From JBGPQJ01 sp963829485 (lineage in GTDB: Bacteria > Chloroflexota > Anaerolineae > Anaerolineales > Villigracilaceae), in contig CAWHIK010000004.1 of NCBI GenBank assembly GCA_963829485.1, forward strand, positions 496,001 to 560,000: a stretch of DNA of 64,000 nucleotides, in the 5' to 3' direction. The notes beneath the pieces are model-generated. The model saw nothing but the letters and a program-made list of their open reading frames with translations. It ran no database searches and was not told the DNA's origin. Shown here in pieces: positions 42,284 to 51,719 of this stretch (positions within the stretch are counted from its first letter, which is position 1; each line of letters starts with the position of its first letter). Position numbers and translations under genes: made by a program.

Positions 42284-43624
42284 ATGTCAAAGGAAGATTA
42301 TAAAAAATGGGTCGAGATGGATCGTAAACAACTCCATCCCACGTATCATCCCAAATCTCATGTCGACCCCCTCGTGATCAGCCATGGGGACGGGGTCTGG
42401 TTGCATACTGTCGATGGACAGGCGATCCTGGATGGTATGGCCGGACTATGGAATGTCAACGTCGGTTACGGCCGCGAGGAATTGGCTCAAGTCGCGTTCG
42501 ATCAAATGAAAAAACTTGCTTTCACAAGCAATTTTTCGGGGATGACCAACCTCCCCTCCACCTTGCTCGCCGATAAACTTTCTGGATTCGCCTATGAGGG
42601 TCTCAATACCACGCACTTTACGTCTGGAGGCTCGGAATCAAATGATTCCGCTTTCAAGATGGCTCGTTACTACTGGAAGCGAAAGGGTTTGCCAGGCAAG
42701 TATAAAATCATAGCTCGAAAAGGGGCATACCATGGCGTAACCCTTTTCGCTACATTTGCCACCGGGCTTGAGAAGTACCACACGATGTTTGGCCCTGCCG
42801 TGGAAGGTTTTATTCACATTCCAGCACCAAACCCTTACCGATTTGAGGGAGATCTTAAGCCTGGAGAAACAATAGGGCAGGCTGCAGCTCGCGCACTCGA
42901 TGAATGCATCCAACGCGAGGGTGCGGACACGATCGCAGCGTTCATCGCAGAACCTGTGATGGGCGTAGGAGGAGTCATCGTTCCACCAGATGATTATTTC
43001 CCCCTGGTCCGACAAATCTGCGCCAAACATGATGTTCTCTTCATAGCAGACGAGGTCATCACGGGTTTCGGCAGGACCGGTGAATGGTTCGCTCTCAAAC
43101 ATTGGGACGTCAAACCCGATATACTATCTTTTGCAAAAGCCATAACCAGCGGATATGCACCCTTAGGTGGAATCCAGATTTCAGACGACATTCGCAATAC
43201 TATTGAGACAGCAGCAGATACCGAAGCGTTCATGCATGGATTCACCTATTCCGGTCACGCCATGGCTTGCGCAGTGGGTCTGAAGAACCTTGAGATCATG
43301 GAGCGCGAACACTTCCCTGAGCGTGCAAAGATTCTCGGTAAACGCTTACTGGATGGACTAAAAACACTAATGGAATTCCCGTTTGTCGGAGACGTCAGGG
43401 GACTTGGTCTTGTCTGCGGTTTGGAAATCGTTTCCAACAAGGAGACAAAACAAGCTGATCCGGGAATGACAATGAAAATCTTTAAAGCTGCCCAAGCCAG
43501 GGGATTACGGACCCGGCCTCTTGGAAATAACCTTGCATTCTCTCCACCGTTGTCCATCGTCGAGGACGAAGTCGATGAGATCATCAAGCGGCTCGGGGCG
43601 GCAATGGATTCAGTAAGTTCCTAA
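42284..43624 (+). CDS. Class III aminotransferase (omega-transaminase type)
   Basis: PLP-dependent aminotransferase of fold type I, cytoplasmic. Blocks: GGSESNDSAFKMARYYWKRKG with the PLP phosphate site, AFIAEPVMGVGGVIVPP, FIADEVITGFGRTG with the PLP Asp, and FAKAITSGYAPLGG with the PLP lysine (about 285). 446 residues and the N-terminal layout match the taurine/putrescine/beta-alanine pyruvate transaminase branch. The amino donor is not deducible. GGAGGG lies 5 bases before the ATG. A bidirectional terminator follows. Confidence 0.92.
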   Translation: MSKEDYKKWVEMDRKQLHPTYHPKSHVDPLVISHGDGVWLHTVDGQAILDGMAGLWNVNVGYGREELAQVAFDQMKKLAFTSNFSGMTNLPSTLLADKLSGFAYEGLNTTHFTSGGSESNDSAFKMARYYWKRKGLPGKYKIIARKGAYHGVTLFATFATGLEKYHTMFGPAVEGFIHIPAPNPYRFEGDLKPGETIGQAAARALDECIQREGADTIAAFIAEPVMGVGGVIVPPDDYFPLVRQICAKHDVLFIADEVITGFGRTGEWFALKHWDVKPDILSFAKAITSGYAPLGGIQISDDIRNTIETAADTEAFMHGFTYSGHAMACAVGLKNLEIMEREHFPERAKILGKRLLDGLKTLMEFPFVGDVRGLGLVCGLEIVSNKETKQADPGMTMKIFKAAQARGLRTRPLGNNLAFSPPLSIVEDEVDEIIKRLGAAMDSVSS

Positions 43625-43640
43625 GCCCGTGGATGTTGCA

Positions 43641-43672
43641 AAAAAGGACAGGTGACCCAACCTGTCCTTTTT
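43641..43672. terminator. Bidirectional terminator
   Basis: A perfect 12-bp stem (AAAAAGGACAGG and complement) with loop TGACCCAA, ending in a T run on both strands, between convergent aminotransferase and YihY genes. Confidence 0.9.
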
Positions 43673-43697
43673 CATTGCCTTAGCATGATGCATTTTT

Positions 43698-44612
43698 TCA
43701 GACTGCATTGGGATTATCGAAGATTGTCATATTATCATCGGGTTTCAGCCCCTGTCCGAAGCGAATCGCGTACAATCGGGTAAATTTTGCCCCATACAAG
43801 AAGATCATTGCGGAATAGAACACCCAAAAGAGGAAGATCACCATTGAACTGGCAATGCCATAGATACTGCCCGATGTACTAAAACCAAGGTAATAGGCAT
43901 AGAGATAATTACCGATCCAATAAAGAATGGCTGTCAAGGCTGCACCCGGCAGCATATCTCTTTTCCGCATTCGAGCTTGTGGTAAATAGCGAAAAGCCAT
44001 CAGGAAAATCAACGTATAAAGTAAAGGGGATGAGAAAACATCGAGGAAGGATTCCATCTTTGACAGGTTTATCGTGAACCGATTGGTGAGCAATTCGGAA
44101 ATCACATTCCAAAGCGTATTCCAGAACAATAGGACTAAAAAAGACAAGCCAACGAGAAATGCAATAATATAGGCAAAGGTATAAGTTTTAATTGTTGCAC
44201 GCAGTGAATTAGCGACACCTGGTTTTGGCGTCAGATGCCACATTGCATCCAGAGAAATTCTAGCCTGGTAGAACATGTAGGATGACGCATAAATCAAAAT
44301 GAGAATATTGACGAATGTCCACACATTGTTGCTGGCGATTGAGTAGCTGCCGGTGATTAGGGATTGGAGCATTTTTGAGTACTGCGATCCGATGACAGCA
44401 GACAATAGAACCTCATAATCACCTGCAAGAGTGGCAGGACCGATAATTCGCGTGATGATAATGGCTGATAATGTAGCCAGAGGGAAAATCGAAAGCAATA
44501 TATAGTACCCCAAGGCGGCGGCATGAACACTTCCGTAATCCCGGGATAATTCAAGACCGGTATCATAAAGCAATAACAAAGTGATCTTAAGACCGGTCAA
44601 TACCTTGCGCAT
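43698..44612 (-). CDS. YihY/BrkB family membrane protein
   Basis: Integral membrane protein with about six hydrophobic segments. The family blocks AAALGYYILLSIFPLATL near residues 30-47 and a late ILYWIGNYLYAYYLGFSTSGSIYGIASSMVIFLFWVF (with the Gly-Ser-x-Tyr-Gly turn) are clear. Old annotations call it ribonuclease BN, which is incorrect for this family; its function is not settled. 304 residues is normal. It is divergent from the acyltransferase gene. Confidence 0.9.
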   Translation of the reverse strand: MRKVLTGLKITLLLLYDTGLELSRDYGSVHAAALGYYILLSIFPLATLSAIIITRIIGPATLAGDYEVLLSAVIGSQYSKMLQSLITGSYSIASNNVWTFVNILILIYASSYMFYQARISLDAMWHLTPKPGVANSLRATIKTYTFAYIIAFLVGLSFLVLLFWNTLWNVISELLTNRFTINLSKMESFLDVFSSPLLYTLIFLMAFRYLPQARMRKRDMLPGAALTAILYWIGNYLYAYYLGFSTSGSIYGIASSMVIFLFWVFYSAMIFLYGAKFTRLYAIRFGQGLKPDDNMTIFDNPNAV

Positions 44613-44737
44613 ATTAAACCATTATACACGTCCTTCAAAACCAATAGAAACCATGCCCAACCCATGGCGAAAATCATATTTCCCATGAACAAATAGGGAT
44701 AAAATAAGGAATAATCACATTCAACCTTGGAGTAATT

Positions 44738-45430
44738 ATGGATTTCTGGTATCGTGCCACTATTGGCATTACAACGGCTTATTACCGTCTCGCAGGAATG
44801 AAAATGCGAGTTTTTGGGAAGGAAAATATTTTTTCCGGTCCGAAAATCATTGTCGGAAATCATCCAAATGCGACGGATGCTTTTACACTTCCAATCATTT
44901 TCAAAGAGAAAATTATCTTCCTCGTTGAAGATAAGGTTTTCGATCTCCCCGTGTTGGGATATATTTTCAGAAAGGGAGATCAAATTCCGGTAGTGCAAGG
45001 CAAGGGTCGGGAGGCTCTCAAAACTGCAATAGAAAGGATAAAGGCAGGGTACACCGTTTGCATTTTACCTGAGGGAAAAATAACCAACACTCATACAGTT
45101 TCTCACGCGGGTACAGGTGTCGCCCGTTTGGCTGTGGAGACTGGCGCTCCAATACTCCCGGTTGGTTTCCATGTTCCTTTAAAACACATTAAGGTTATTC
45201 GCTCCCACCAACGGGGCAAGGAAACCGTAGGCAGCTGGCAGGTCGGCGGCACCTGCTATGTTAATTTTGGTGAACCCTTTAAAGCTGTTTTCGACGAAAA
45301 GGCTGAAAAGAGCTACGAGTTTTATCACCACTTCACCCAGCAAATAATGAACCGTATTTATGATTTAGCGAAGCAAGCAGAGATGTTTGCCCTGCAAAAA
45401 CAGCCCATTAAGCAGGAAGTATCGATCTAA
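44738..45430 (+). CDS. PlsC-like lysophospholipid acyltransferase
   Basis: Probable membrane-associated acyltransferase transferring an acyl chain to a lysolipid. The catalytic His-x4-Asp motif lies in VGNHPNATDAF (about 46-51). The second block is the substrate-binding region FRKGDQIPVVQGKGREAL, and the third is LPEGKITN, with Lys where most relatives have Thr. 230 residues is normal. TTGGAG lies 6 bases before the ATG. Natural role (phosphatidic acid synthesis or lipid remodelling) not determinable. Confidence 0.87.
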   Translation: MDFWYRATIGITTAYYRLAGMKMRVFGKENIFSGPKIIVGNHPNATDAFTLPIIFKEKIIFLVEDKVFDLPVLGYIFRKGDQIPVVQGKGREALKTAIERIKAGYTVCILPEGKITNTHTVSHAGTGVARLAVETGAPILPVGFHVPLKHIKVIRSHQRGKETVGSWQVGGTCYVNFGEPFKAVFDEKAEKSYEFYHHFTQQIMNRIYDLAKQAEMFALQKQPIKQEVSI

Positions 45431-45469
45431 TTTTTTCCAGTCTCATTGGATTAAGCATGGGGAATTTCC

Positions 45470-45495
45470 ATCTGGATGGGTCACCCCATCCAGAT
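45470..45495. terminator. Hairpin between the acyltransferase and GH94 genes
   Basis: An 11-bp perfect stem (ATCTGGATGGG and complement) with a 4-base loop overlaps the GH94 stop codon. T runs are short on both sides, so it may be a weak terminator or 3' stability hairpin. Confidence 0.5.
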
Positions 45496-47883
45496 TTCTA
45501 TTGTACTTGTTCCGGATTTGCCAACAGGGATTAAGTTCCCCTCAATTTTTTTCCCGTTCACCGACATCGCTTTAATGCCTTTTGAAATATGTTTTTCATT
45601 GTGCACTTTAATTTCATAAGTGCTCCCCCTGAATTTGCGAATTGCTGTGAATTCATTCCACGTAGAGGGTATGCAAGGATCAACTCGTAATCCATCATAA
45701 TCCGCACGAATTCCCAGAATCCACTGAACTCCTGCCTGGTAGCACCAGGATGCTGTGCCGGATAACCACGAATTCCTGCCCAATCCAAATTGCGGGTGTT
45801 CATCGCCCAGTATATTCTGTGCATACACATAGGGCTCAATTTCATAAAGCTCCGCTGAATCATTCTTGCCAGCTGGGTTTATTTGTGAATAATATTCATA
45901 CGCCCGATCCCCGTTGCCGAGGATGGTTTCTGCGATCATCGCCCAGGGGTTTGGATGAAGGAAAATACCGCCATTTTCCTTTGCGCCTGGCGGATAAGTG
46001 GTCACCCCTCCATATTTCGGGTCGAAGCCGTTGTAACCGGGTGTCGATAACTTAATTCCGTATTGGGTATTGAGATACTTATATACGGAATCCATCGCCT
46101 TTCTGGCTCTTTTAGGTGATGTAAAACCGGAGAGCGCAGCCCATGATTGAGCGTTGAGATGGATTTTCCCTTTTTCATTCTTTCTTGATCCGACGGGTTT
46201 TCCGTCTTCGTCAAAATACATCACATACCAACTGCCGTCCCAGGCATATTTTTCCACATTCATTTTCATATCATCATACCTCTTGCGGAAAATCGATGCC
46301 TTTTTATTACCTATAAAATCGTACAATCCGATAAGTTCTTTTAGAGCCCAACCATATAAATGAGCTGAAAATAGGGATTCGGCTCCTGCTGGCAAGTTGA
46401 TCGTGTCATTCCAATCTGCGAAACCCAGAAGTGGTAACCCGTGGCAGCCTACATCTTTACGAGTATAGTCAATCGCTCTTTCCAAGTGTGCTAGCACCGT
46501 ACCATATTCCAACGCCTTGCCTTTTATATCTTTGTCATAAAACGGGACAATTTTTTTAAGAAACCTGAAATCCCCTGTTTCCTTGACATAAGCCGTTACG
46601 GTCAGAATACTCCACAAATGATCATCGCTGTAGTAGTGAGGACGGTCTTCCATTTCCATCGCATCGCCCAGGGAACCCTCCATCGTCAAAGGGTTAAAAC
46701 TGTGCATCGAAGAGCCCTCCCGTTTTTGAAAGGACAACAACTTCAGGATGAAGTCCCGGCTCTCATCCGGAATCGCAGATACGACGCCGAGGATATCCTG
46801 AGACAAATCCCTGATCCCAATACCCCGAGCACCTAAGCCTAGCTGGTAATAGGATAAATAGCGCGACCACTGCTTGGTTATGTAGCATTGGTGAGGGTTA
46901 TGGACATTAAGCATCGAGTTCATCGACGGATCGGGAGTTTCAACTTGCTGCACGGATAGGTAATCTGCCCAAAAATCGCCTAACTCTCTAAATGCCGAAT
47001 CCACATTTTCTGGCTTGCAGTACTTACGAATTACTGGGTGGACCTGCTTCATGGACTGTTCCTGCCCAAGAATGGTGGAAAACCTTCGGGATTCTCCTGG
47101 TGACAGGGTTCCCAATGAAAGCAAAAGGGCGGCGATGTTATCCCCCCTCTCAGCCTGAGAATTACTTAATTGGTCAGCTAACAGACTAAGGGGAGAACGC
47201 CATGTCCCATACTCGTTTTCACCAAGGAATAGCTTTCTATCTGTCTCAAATGACGATACAGGTTGACCGGCAGTGAAATAATTAACCTTGATTTTCTTGA
47301 ACATGAATGGGGATTGAAGTAAAACGGTCTTGCCATCGTGCTTTTCGCAACGCGACTGCATGGTTTGAGGGATCCAATCCGCGTTGGTAAATTGTTTGAG
47401 GGCATCAGGATGTGTGTACTCGACAACAGGTATGGCGTCCACGATGATATCGTTGTGGGATATATTTTTTATCCTAAAGTCTCGAATCTCGCATGACTCA
47501 CCGTTAGGGACAAAAATCGTTACGTCGGTTCTGATACCGGAATATTCGCTGACAATCCTCGTATAACCCAAACCCACGCGACACTCGAACTTATCCAGCT
47601 TGGTCAGTGTCGGGACAAAGAACGGGGAAAATACTTGATAACCATCCTTGGAATGTAGACGTAAATAAAATGTCTCTCCCTTGAAATCGGAGGCTGGCAT
47701 CTGCTGGATGTACTTTGTGATTCGGTTAAAAGTCGGATCACCTTTGCAGATCAGCGCACCGCCGGTATGATCGACAAACCCTCCAAAGGCAAGCGTGCCG
47801 ATATAGTTGATCCATTTTGTGGGTGTGCAGGGATTTGTGATTACGTATTCACGATTGGCTTCATCGAAATACCCGAAGTTCAT
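45481..47883 (-). CDS. GH94 family glycoside phosphorylase (cellobiose phosphorylase-like)
   Basis: Cytoplasmic enzyme splitting a beta-glucoside with phosphate to give glucose-1-phosphate. The N-terminal FGYFDEANREYVI block, beta-sandwich, helical linker, and (alpha/alpha)6 barrel are present: GIGIRDLSQD, catalytic acid in GFADWNDTINL (Asp near 488), AQSWAAL, and the C-terminal sandwich. 800 residues is the family size. No signal peptide. It is last in the export/glycan island, 19 bases after the GH3 gene. Whether it acts on cellobiose, chitobiose, laminaribiose or a beta-1,2-glucan is not readable. RBS AGGAG precedes the ATG. Confidence 0.92.
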   Translation of the reverse strand: MNFGYFDEANREYVITNPCTPTKWINYIGTLAFGGFVDHTGGALICKGDPTFNRITKYIQQMPASDFKGETFYLRLHSKDGYQVFSPFFVPTLTKLDKFECRVGLGYTRIVSEYSGIRTDVTIFVPNGESCEIRDFRIKNISHNDIIVDAIPVVEYTHPDALKQFTNADWIPQTMQSRCEKHDGKTVLLQSPFMFKKIKVNYFTAGQPVSSFETDRKLFLGENEYGTWRSPLSLLADQLSNSQAERGDNIAALLLSLGTLSPGESRRFSTILGQEQSMKQVHPVIRKYCKPENVDSAFRELGDFWADYLSVQQVETPDPSMNSMLNVHNPHQCYITKQWSRYLSYYQLGLGARGIGIRDLSQDILGVVSAIPDESRDFILKLLSFQKREGSSMHSFNPLTMEGSLGDAMEMEDRPHYYSDDHLWSILTVTAYVKETGDFRFLKKIVPFYDKDIKGKALEYGTVLAHLERAIDYTRKDVGCHGLPLLGFADWNDTINLPAGAESLFSAHLYGWALKELIGLYDFIGNKKASIFRKRYDDMKMNVEKYAWDGSWYVMYFDEDGKPVGSRKNEKGKIHLNAQSWAALSGFTSPKRARKAMDSVYKYLNTQYGIKLSTPGYNGFDPKYGGVTTYPPGAKENGGIFLHPNPWAMIAETILGNGDRAYEYYSQINPAGKNDSAELYEIEPYVYAQNILGDEHPQFGLGRNSWLSGTASWCYQAGVQWILGIRADYDGLRVDPCIPSTWNEFTAIRKFRGSTYEIKVHNEKHISKGIKAMSVNGKKIEGNLIPVGKSGTSTIEIWMG

Positions 47884-47902
47884 AAACCGCTCCTTTTACA
47901 AT

Positions 47903-49873
47903 CTACTCGCAATCCAAAATAACCGGAGAGGGTTCACCTGTTGCCAGACCATATCCAAATGGAAAGAGTGGTCCATCACAACCGGATTTATCGCCCAAAT
48001 TGTTGATATTCATGGGTAATTGGTCATCACTTCGCGGCCATGTATAGGGCAGCGTGCCAGAGAAAGGATAATCGCCAAAAAGCACATCGGTGATACCGGC
48101 TCCTTCTGACCCTGGCAACCAGGCTGCGACAACTGCATCAGCCAGAGGGAGAATTTCTGTAATAATCACCGGCCGCCCTGAAAGGATGATCACGATCAGC
48201 TTATCAACCCTTCCGCGCAACTTTTCAACACTCGTCACATCCGCGTTTGAAATGGAAATGGTTCTTAAATCGCCAACGCCCTCTGCATACGGAGCTTCGC
48301 TTACCACGACGATACCGACAGGAGCGCGCAAGGGATTGCCGTTGGAATCTTTGGCATTTCGAAAATTACCATTCTTATCAATGTAAACTTCCGCCCCAGA
48401 TTCCACCAAATCTTGCAGGGCATTTAGTATCGTCGTCCCTTCTGTGGACGTACCTGTTTCACCCTGCCAGCTTATCGTCCAACCGCCGGATTGCAGCCCT
48501 ACGGAATTTGCTCCGGAGCCGGTCAGAAATATGGCTGATACGTTCTTTTCAAGGGGAAGTGCCTTATTTTCATTTTTCAACAATACCAGGGATTCTCGGA
48601 CAGCTTCACGGGCTAATGCCAGGTGTTCATCAGAACGGACGGAATCCATGTAAATCTCTGTCTCTGGAATTGGCTGCTCGAATAGTCCCGTCTCGAACTT
48701 TATTCGAAGGATCCTGCGCACCGCATCATCAATTCGCTCGATCGGGATATCTTCGGCATCCACTGCTTCCTTCATCGTCGAGATGAACTTGACATAATCA
48801 TAGGGGACCATGTTCATATCCACGCCGGCATTGATGGCTGCCACGACCGATCCGTAATAATTACCGGGGTCGATCTGATCAATCGCCATCCAATCTGAAA
48901 TTATAAATCCGGTAAATCCCAGTTCATTCTTGAGGACATGGGTCAATAGGTATTTTTGGGCATGCATCTTGACCCCGCGCCAGCTGCTGAACGAAGCCAT
49001 CACACTCCTTGCGCCGGCCTCCACTGCAGCCTGATACGGAGGGAGGAACAATTCGCGCAGTGTACTTTCATCCACCTGCATGTTTCCCTGGTCGAGCATA
49101 TAAGGCTGACCATTCATATCGGAGCGAGATGACCCCCAAATGGTTCCCCCGTCACCGATATAATGCTTTGCCGTGGCAGCTACTATAGGCAACTCAGCTT
49201 GTGTTTGCTGCAAGCAGCGGACATACGCCTCACCCAGATTGGTGACGATCTCCGTACTCTCGCTATACCCTTCATAGGTCCGTCCCCAGCGAATGTCCTG
49301 AGGAACTGCGACCACAGGGGCGAAATTCCAGGTCACGCCCGTGGCAAGCATCTCTTCTGCGGTAGCCTGGGCGATCCTGCACGTCAGGTCAGGGTCATTG
49401 GCAGCCCCGAGCCCAATATTGTGAGGGAAAATGGTTGAGTCTTTGAGATTATTGTGTCCATGGACAGCGTCAACTCCATAGATCAAAGGAATGCCCAGCC
49501 GAGTACCCAGCGCTTCAGCTTGATAGCCACTCACCATTTCCACCCAGTTTTCCGGGTTATTGGTCGCCGGGGCACCACCCCCGCCACTGAGAATGGACCC
49601 AATATAATATTTCGATATATCCCCGGGACTGATGCTCCCTTTTTCCACCTGAGTCATTTGCCCGATCTTTTCATCGATGGTCATCCGGGATAGCAGGTCT
49701 TCGACTCGAGCTTCTACAGGTTGGCTCGGATCCGTATATATCACAACGGTCGATGTTGGTGTGGCGGGATTATCGGATGTCGTTGTCGGGATTGAAGGCG
49801 TGATGATTCGTGAAGGTGAACAAGACGTCAAGATTGTAAAAATTAATACAGAGGCTAGTGCCTTGTTTTTCAT
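47903..49873 (-). CDS. GH3 beta-glucosidase lipoprotein
   Basis: Extracytoplasmic beta-glucosidase anchored by a lipobox (LTSC) and Thr/Pro spacer. GH3 N-terminal domain: LGIPLIYGVDAVHGHNNL, ATAKHYIGDGGT, and the nucleophile Asp in GFIISDWMAIDQI (about residue 322). The C-terminal domain has LPLEKNVSAIFLTGSGAN and the SGRPVIITEILPLADAVVAAWLPGSEG block, with the acid/base loop. 656 residues is normal. It follows the second ATPase by 12 bases. Likely hydrolyses beta-glucans outside and feeds glucose or oligosaccharides to the cytoplasmic GH94 enzymes. Confidence 0.93.
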   Translation of the reverse strand: MKNKALASVLIFTILTSCSPSRIITPSIPTTTSDNPATPTSTVVIYTDPSQPVEARVEDLLSRMTIDEKIGQMTQVEKGSISPGDISKYYIGSILSGGGGAPATNNPENWVEMVSGYQAEALGTRLGIPLIYGVDAVHGHNNLKDSTIFPHNIGLGAANDPDLTCRIAQATAEEMLATGVTWNFAPVVAVPQDIRWGRTYEGYSESTEIVTNLGEAYVRCLQQTQAELPIVAATAKHYIGDGGTIWGSSRSDMNGQPYMLDQGNMQVDESTLRELFLPPYQAAVEAGARSVMASFSSWRGVKMHAQKYLLTHVLKNELGFTGFIISDWMAIDQIDPGNYYGSVVAAINAGVDMNMVPYDYVKFISTMKEAVDAEDIPIERIDDAVRRILRIKFETGLFEQPIPETEIYMDSVRSDEHLALAREAVRESLVLLKNENKALPLEKNVSAIFLTGSGANSVGLQSGGWTISWQGETGTSTEGTTILNALQDLVESGAEVYIDKNGNFRNAKDSNGNPLRAPVGIVVVSEAPYAEGVGDLRTISISNADVTSVEKLRGRVDKLIVIILSGRPVIITEILPLADAVVAAWLPGSEGAGITDVLFGDYPFSGTLPYTWPRSDDQLPMNINNLGDKSGCDGPLFPFGYGLATGEPSPVILDCE

Positions 49874-49885
49874 GTTTTTATCCTG

Positions 49886-50626
49886 TCATTGTTCTTTGTA
49901 AATTATGACACCATCCTTAAGAAGGTGCACCTGATCTACGAACTGATCTACAAGTGGGTCGTGGGAAACCATTAGGAATGTTATCTTATCCTTTTGGACA
50001 AGATCCCGAAATAGTTTAATCAACTCCTGGCTCGTTTTACTATCCAATTCACCGGTCGGTTCGTCAGCCAGGATTATTTCCGCCTGGTTGGCTAAAGCGC
50101 GGGCAACTGCCACTCGCTGTTGTTGACCGCCTGACATTTCGTAAGGGCGATGATCCTTCCACTTGGTTAAGCCAACTTTTTCCAAACACTCCAAGGAACG
50201 CAATCGGCGGATCTCATAAGGTTCCCCTTTGATCCTGAGCAACAGTTCGACATTTTCGAATGCGGATAATGTGGGCAGTAATCCAAATGACTGAAAAATC
50301 AGACCAATGTGGATTCGCCGCCAGAAAGTCAGGTCCTGCTCGCTCATTGTATCCAAGTCGCAGCCTAAAATCCGGATTTTTCCTCTAGAAGGTTTGTCCA
50401 GTCCAGCCAAACAGTTCAGGAGGGTGGTCTTGCCGCTCCCCGACCTGCCTTTTAATGCGACGAATTTACCAGGCTGGATCTGTAGATTCACCCCTCTCAG
50501 CGCTTGAACGCCTTGTTGTTCGTCGACTGGTTCTTTCCGTGCAGAGGCGGCTTTAAGCGGATAAATCCGCCAAAGGTCAGTAGTCTCGATGATAAACGGG
50601 GACTCTGAAGCAGGCATCGAATTCAT
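49886..50626 (-). CDS. ABC transporter ATP-binding protein (LolD/MacB-type)
   Basis: Cytoplasmic ATPase of an FtsX-type exporter. Walker A GRSGSGKTT (about 60-68), Q-loop IFQSFGLLPTL, signature MSGGQQQRVAVARA, Walker B ILADEPTGELD, H-loop MVSHDP. An N-terminal extension of about 25 residues precedes the usual start. Second ATPase of the island; the other is 50982-51719. A heterodimer of both with the large permease is a reasonable inference. Starts 7 bases after the AbrB frame stop. Confidence 0.93.
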   Translation of the reverse strand: MNSMPASESPFIIETTDLWRIYPLKAASARKEPVDEQQGVQALRGVNLQIQPGKFVALKGRSGSGKTTLLNCLAGLDKPSRGKIRILGCDLDTMSEQDLTFWRRIHIGLIFQSFGLLPTLSAFENVELLLRIKGEPYEIRRLRSLECLEKVGLTKWKDHRPYEMSGGQQQRVAVARALANQAEIILADEPTGELDSKTSQELIKLFRDLVQKDKITFLMVSHDPLVDQFVDQVHLLKDGVIIYKEQ

Positions 50627-50632
50627 CTATAT

Positions 50633-50992
50633 TTATTCTTCTCCAGTAGAATCATCATCTGGCTCGGTTGCATTTTTCTCTTGCCTGTGAAATTTCTTTG
50701 TCCAGGAAGTGAGTCGGTGTTTCACCTTCGAATACCAGGTCCGTGTTACCACCTGTTCTTCCTTTTCTTCAATCACCAAATAACTCGAATGGGAAGGTGA
50801 TACAACCTTCGACTCCGGGCTGGTTTTTTCAGGAGGCCGAATCAAAATTCCATCTTCGGTTATTTCCATGCGAGCCCTGCGATGGATATTAAATCTCTCT
50901 AGATGATCTCTGGGAATCTGCACCCTCCCAGCTGCATCCAGGACGACGAGTTCTTCGTAATGGTGGGTTTCCTGATCCCCATCATGAGTCAC
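50633..50992 (-). CDS. AbrB/SpoVT-like domain, probably the C-terminal part of the upstream ABC ATPase
   Basis: About 119 residues. LVVLDAAGRVQIPRDHLERF and RRARMEITEDGILIRPP form the swapped-hairpin strands of an AbrB DNA-binding domain, followed by a charged tail ending in Glu. A GTG at 50992 is the best stand-alone start and overlaps the ATPase stop at 50982. If one A is removed from the AAAA run (plus 50993-50996), the ATPase reads straight through as ETLRVKVTHDG into this domain, giving a fused protein of about 361 residues. I think a fusion is more likely than a separate gene, and an AbrB fold on an exporter ATPase could be a regulatory or structural module. Confidence 0.6.
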   Translation of the reverse strand: MTHDGDQETHHYEELVVLDAAGRVQIPRDHLERFNIHRRARMEITEDGILIRPPEKTSPESKVVSPSHSSYLVIEEKEEQVVTRTWYSKVKHRLTSWTKKFHRQEKNATEPDDDSTGEE

Positions 50993-51719
50993 TTTTAACC
51001 CGCAGCGTTTCACTTGCCAATTTTCCATCCTTCACTGCGACCACACGGTCGACATGACGGGAAATACCGGGATCGTGACTGACGATGACGATGGTAATTC
51101 CAAGCGCTTTATTGAGGCTGCGAAGTAAATCATAGACCATTTGGGCTGTCTCTGTGTCCAACTCCCCGGTCGGTTCATCGGTAAGTAACAGGCGGGGTTG
51201 GTTTGCAAGGGCGATCGCTACAGCCACACGCTGCTGCTCCCCTCCTGACAGTTCGGACAACCGGTGTTCTGCCCGATCAGCCAATTCCACCAGTTCGAGC
51301 AGCTTATCCGCGCGTTCACGGGATGATCGATTCACCTTCCCAGACAGTGTCAAGGGTAGTTGAATGTTTTCTCTGGCGGTCAGATAAGGCAGCAGATTTC
51401 TGGAGCCTTGCTGCCAGACAAATCCAACCGTCTTTCGTCGATACTCATCGAGGGCAGGCTGGCTCATCCGGCCGAGATCGTGGTTATCCACAACAGCCCT
51501 TCCACCGGTGGGACTATCCAATCCCCCGAGGATGTTCAGCAGGGTCGATTTTCCGCTGCCGCTCGCGCCGACAACTCCAACCATTTCACCGGATTCAATG
51601 GTGAGGTCCAATCCCTGTAAAGCCTGAACTTCAGGTGAACCGTCCGAACCGGCCTCAGCATTCAACCGGTAGATTTTCACCAGGCTTTCGCACAGGATCA
51701 TGGGAGTGGCGCTCATCAA
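50982..51719 (-). CDS. ABC transporter ATP-binding protein, probably fused to the following AbrB domain
   Basis: Cytoplasmic ATPase with Walker A GASGSGKST (about 54-62), Q-loop VWQQGSRNLLPY, signature LSGGEQQRVAVAIA, Walker B LLTDEPTGELD and H-loop IVSHDPG. It overlaps the permease stop by four bases. The frame ends at ASETLRVKSDS, where the AbrB continuation is one frame away across an A run. Together with 49886-50626 it forms the two ATPases of the exporter. Confidence 0.93.
   Translation of the reverse strand: MMSATPMILCESLVKIYRLNAEAGSDGSPEVQALQGLDLTIESGEMVGVVGASGSGKSTLLNILGGLDSPTGGRAVVDNHDLGRMSQPALDEYRRKTVGFVWQQGSRNLLPYLTARENIQLPLTLSGKVNRSSRERADKLLELVELADRAEHRLSELSGGEQQRVAVAIALANQPRLLLTDEPTGELDTETAQMVYDLLRSLNKALGITIVIVSHDPGISRHVDRVVAVKDGKLASETLRVKSDS

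Noticed and set aside
43698..44612. Ribonuclease BN annotation for the YihY protein
   Set aside because: True RNase BN is a metallo-beta-lactamase-fold protein; this one is a membrane protein with no hydrolase motif.
47903..49873. Possibility that the GH3 protein is a beta-N-acetylhexosaminidase NagZ
   Set aside because: The two-domain length of 656 residues and the C-terminal block fit GH3 beta-glucosidases; NagZ is a single domain of about 340 residues without a lipobox.
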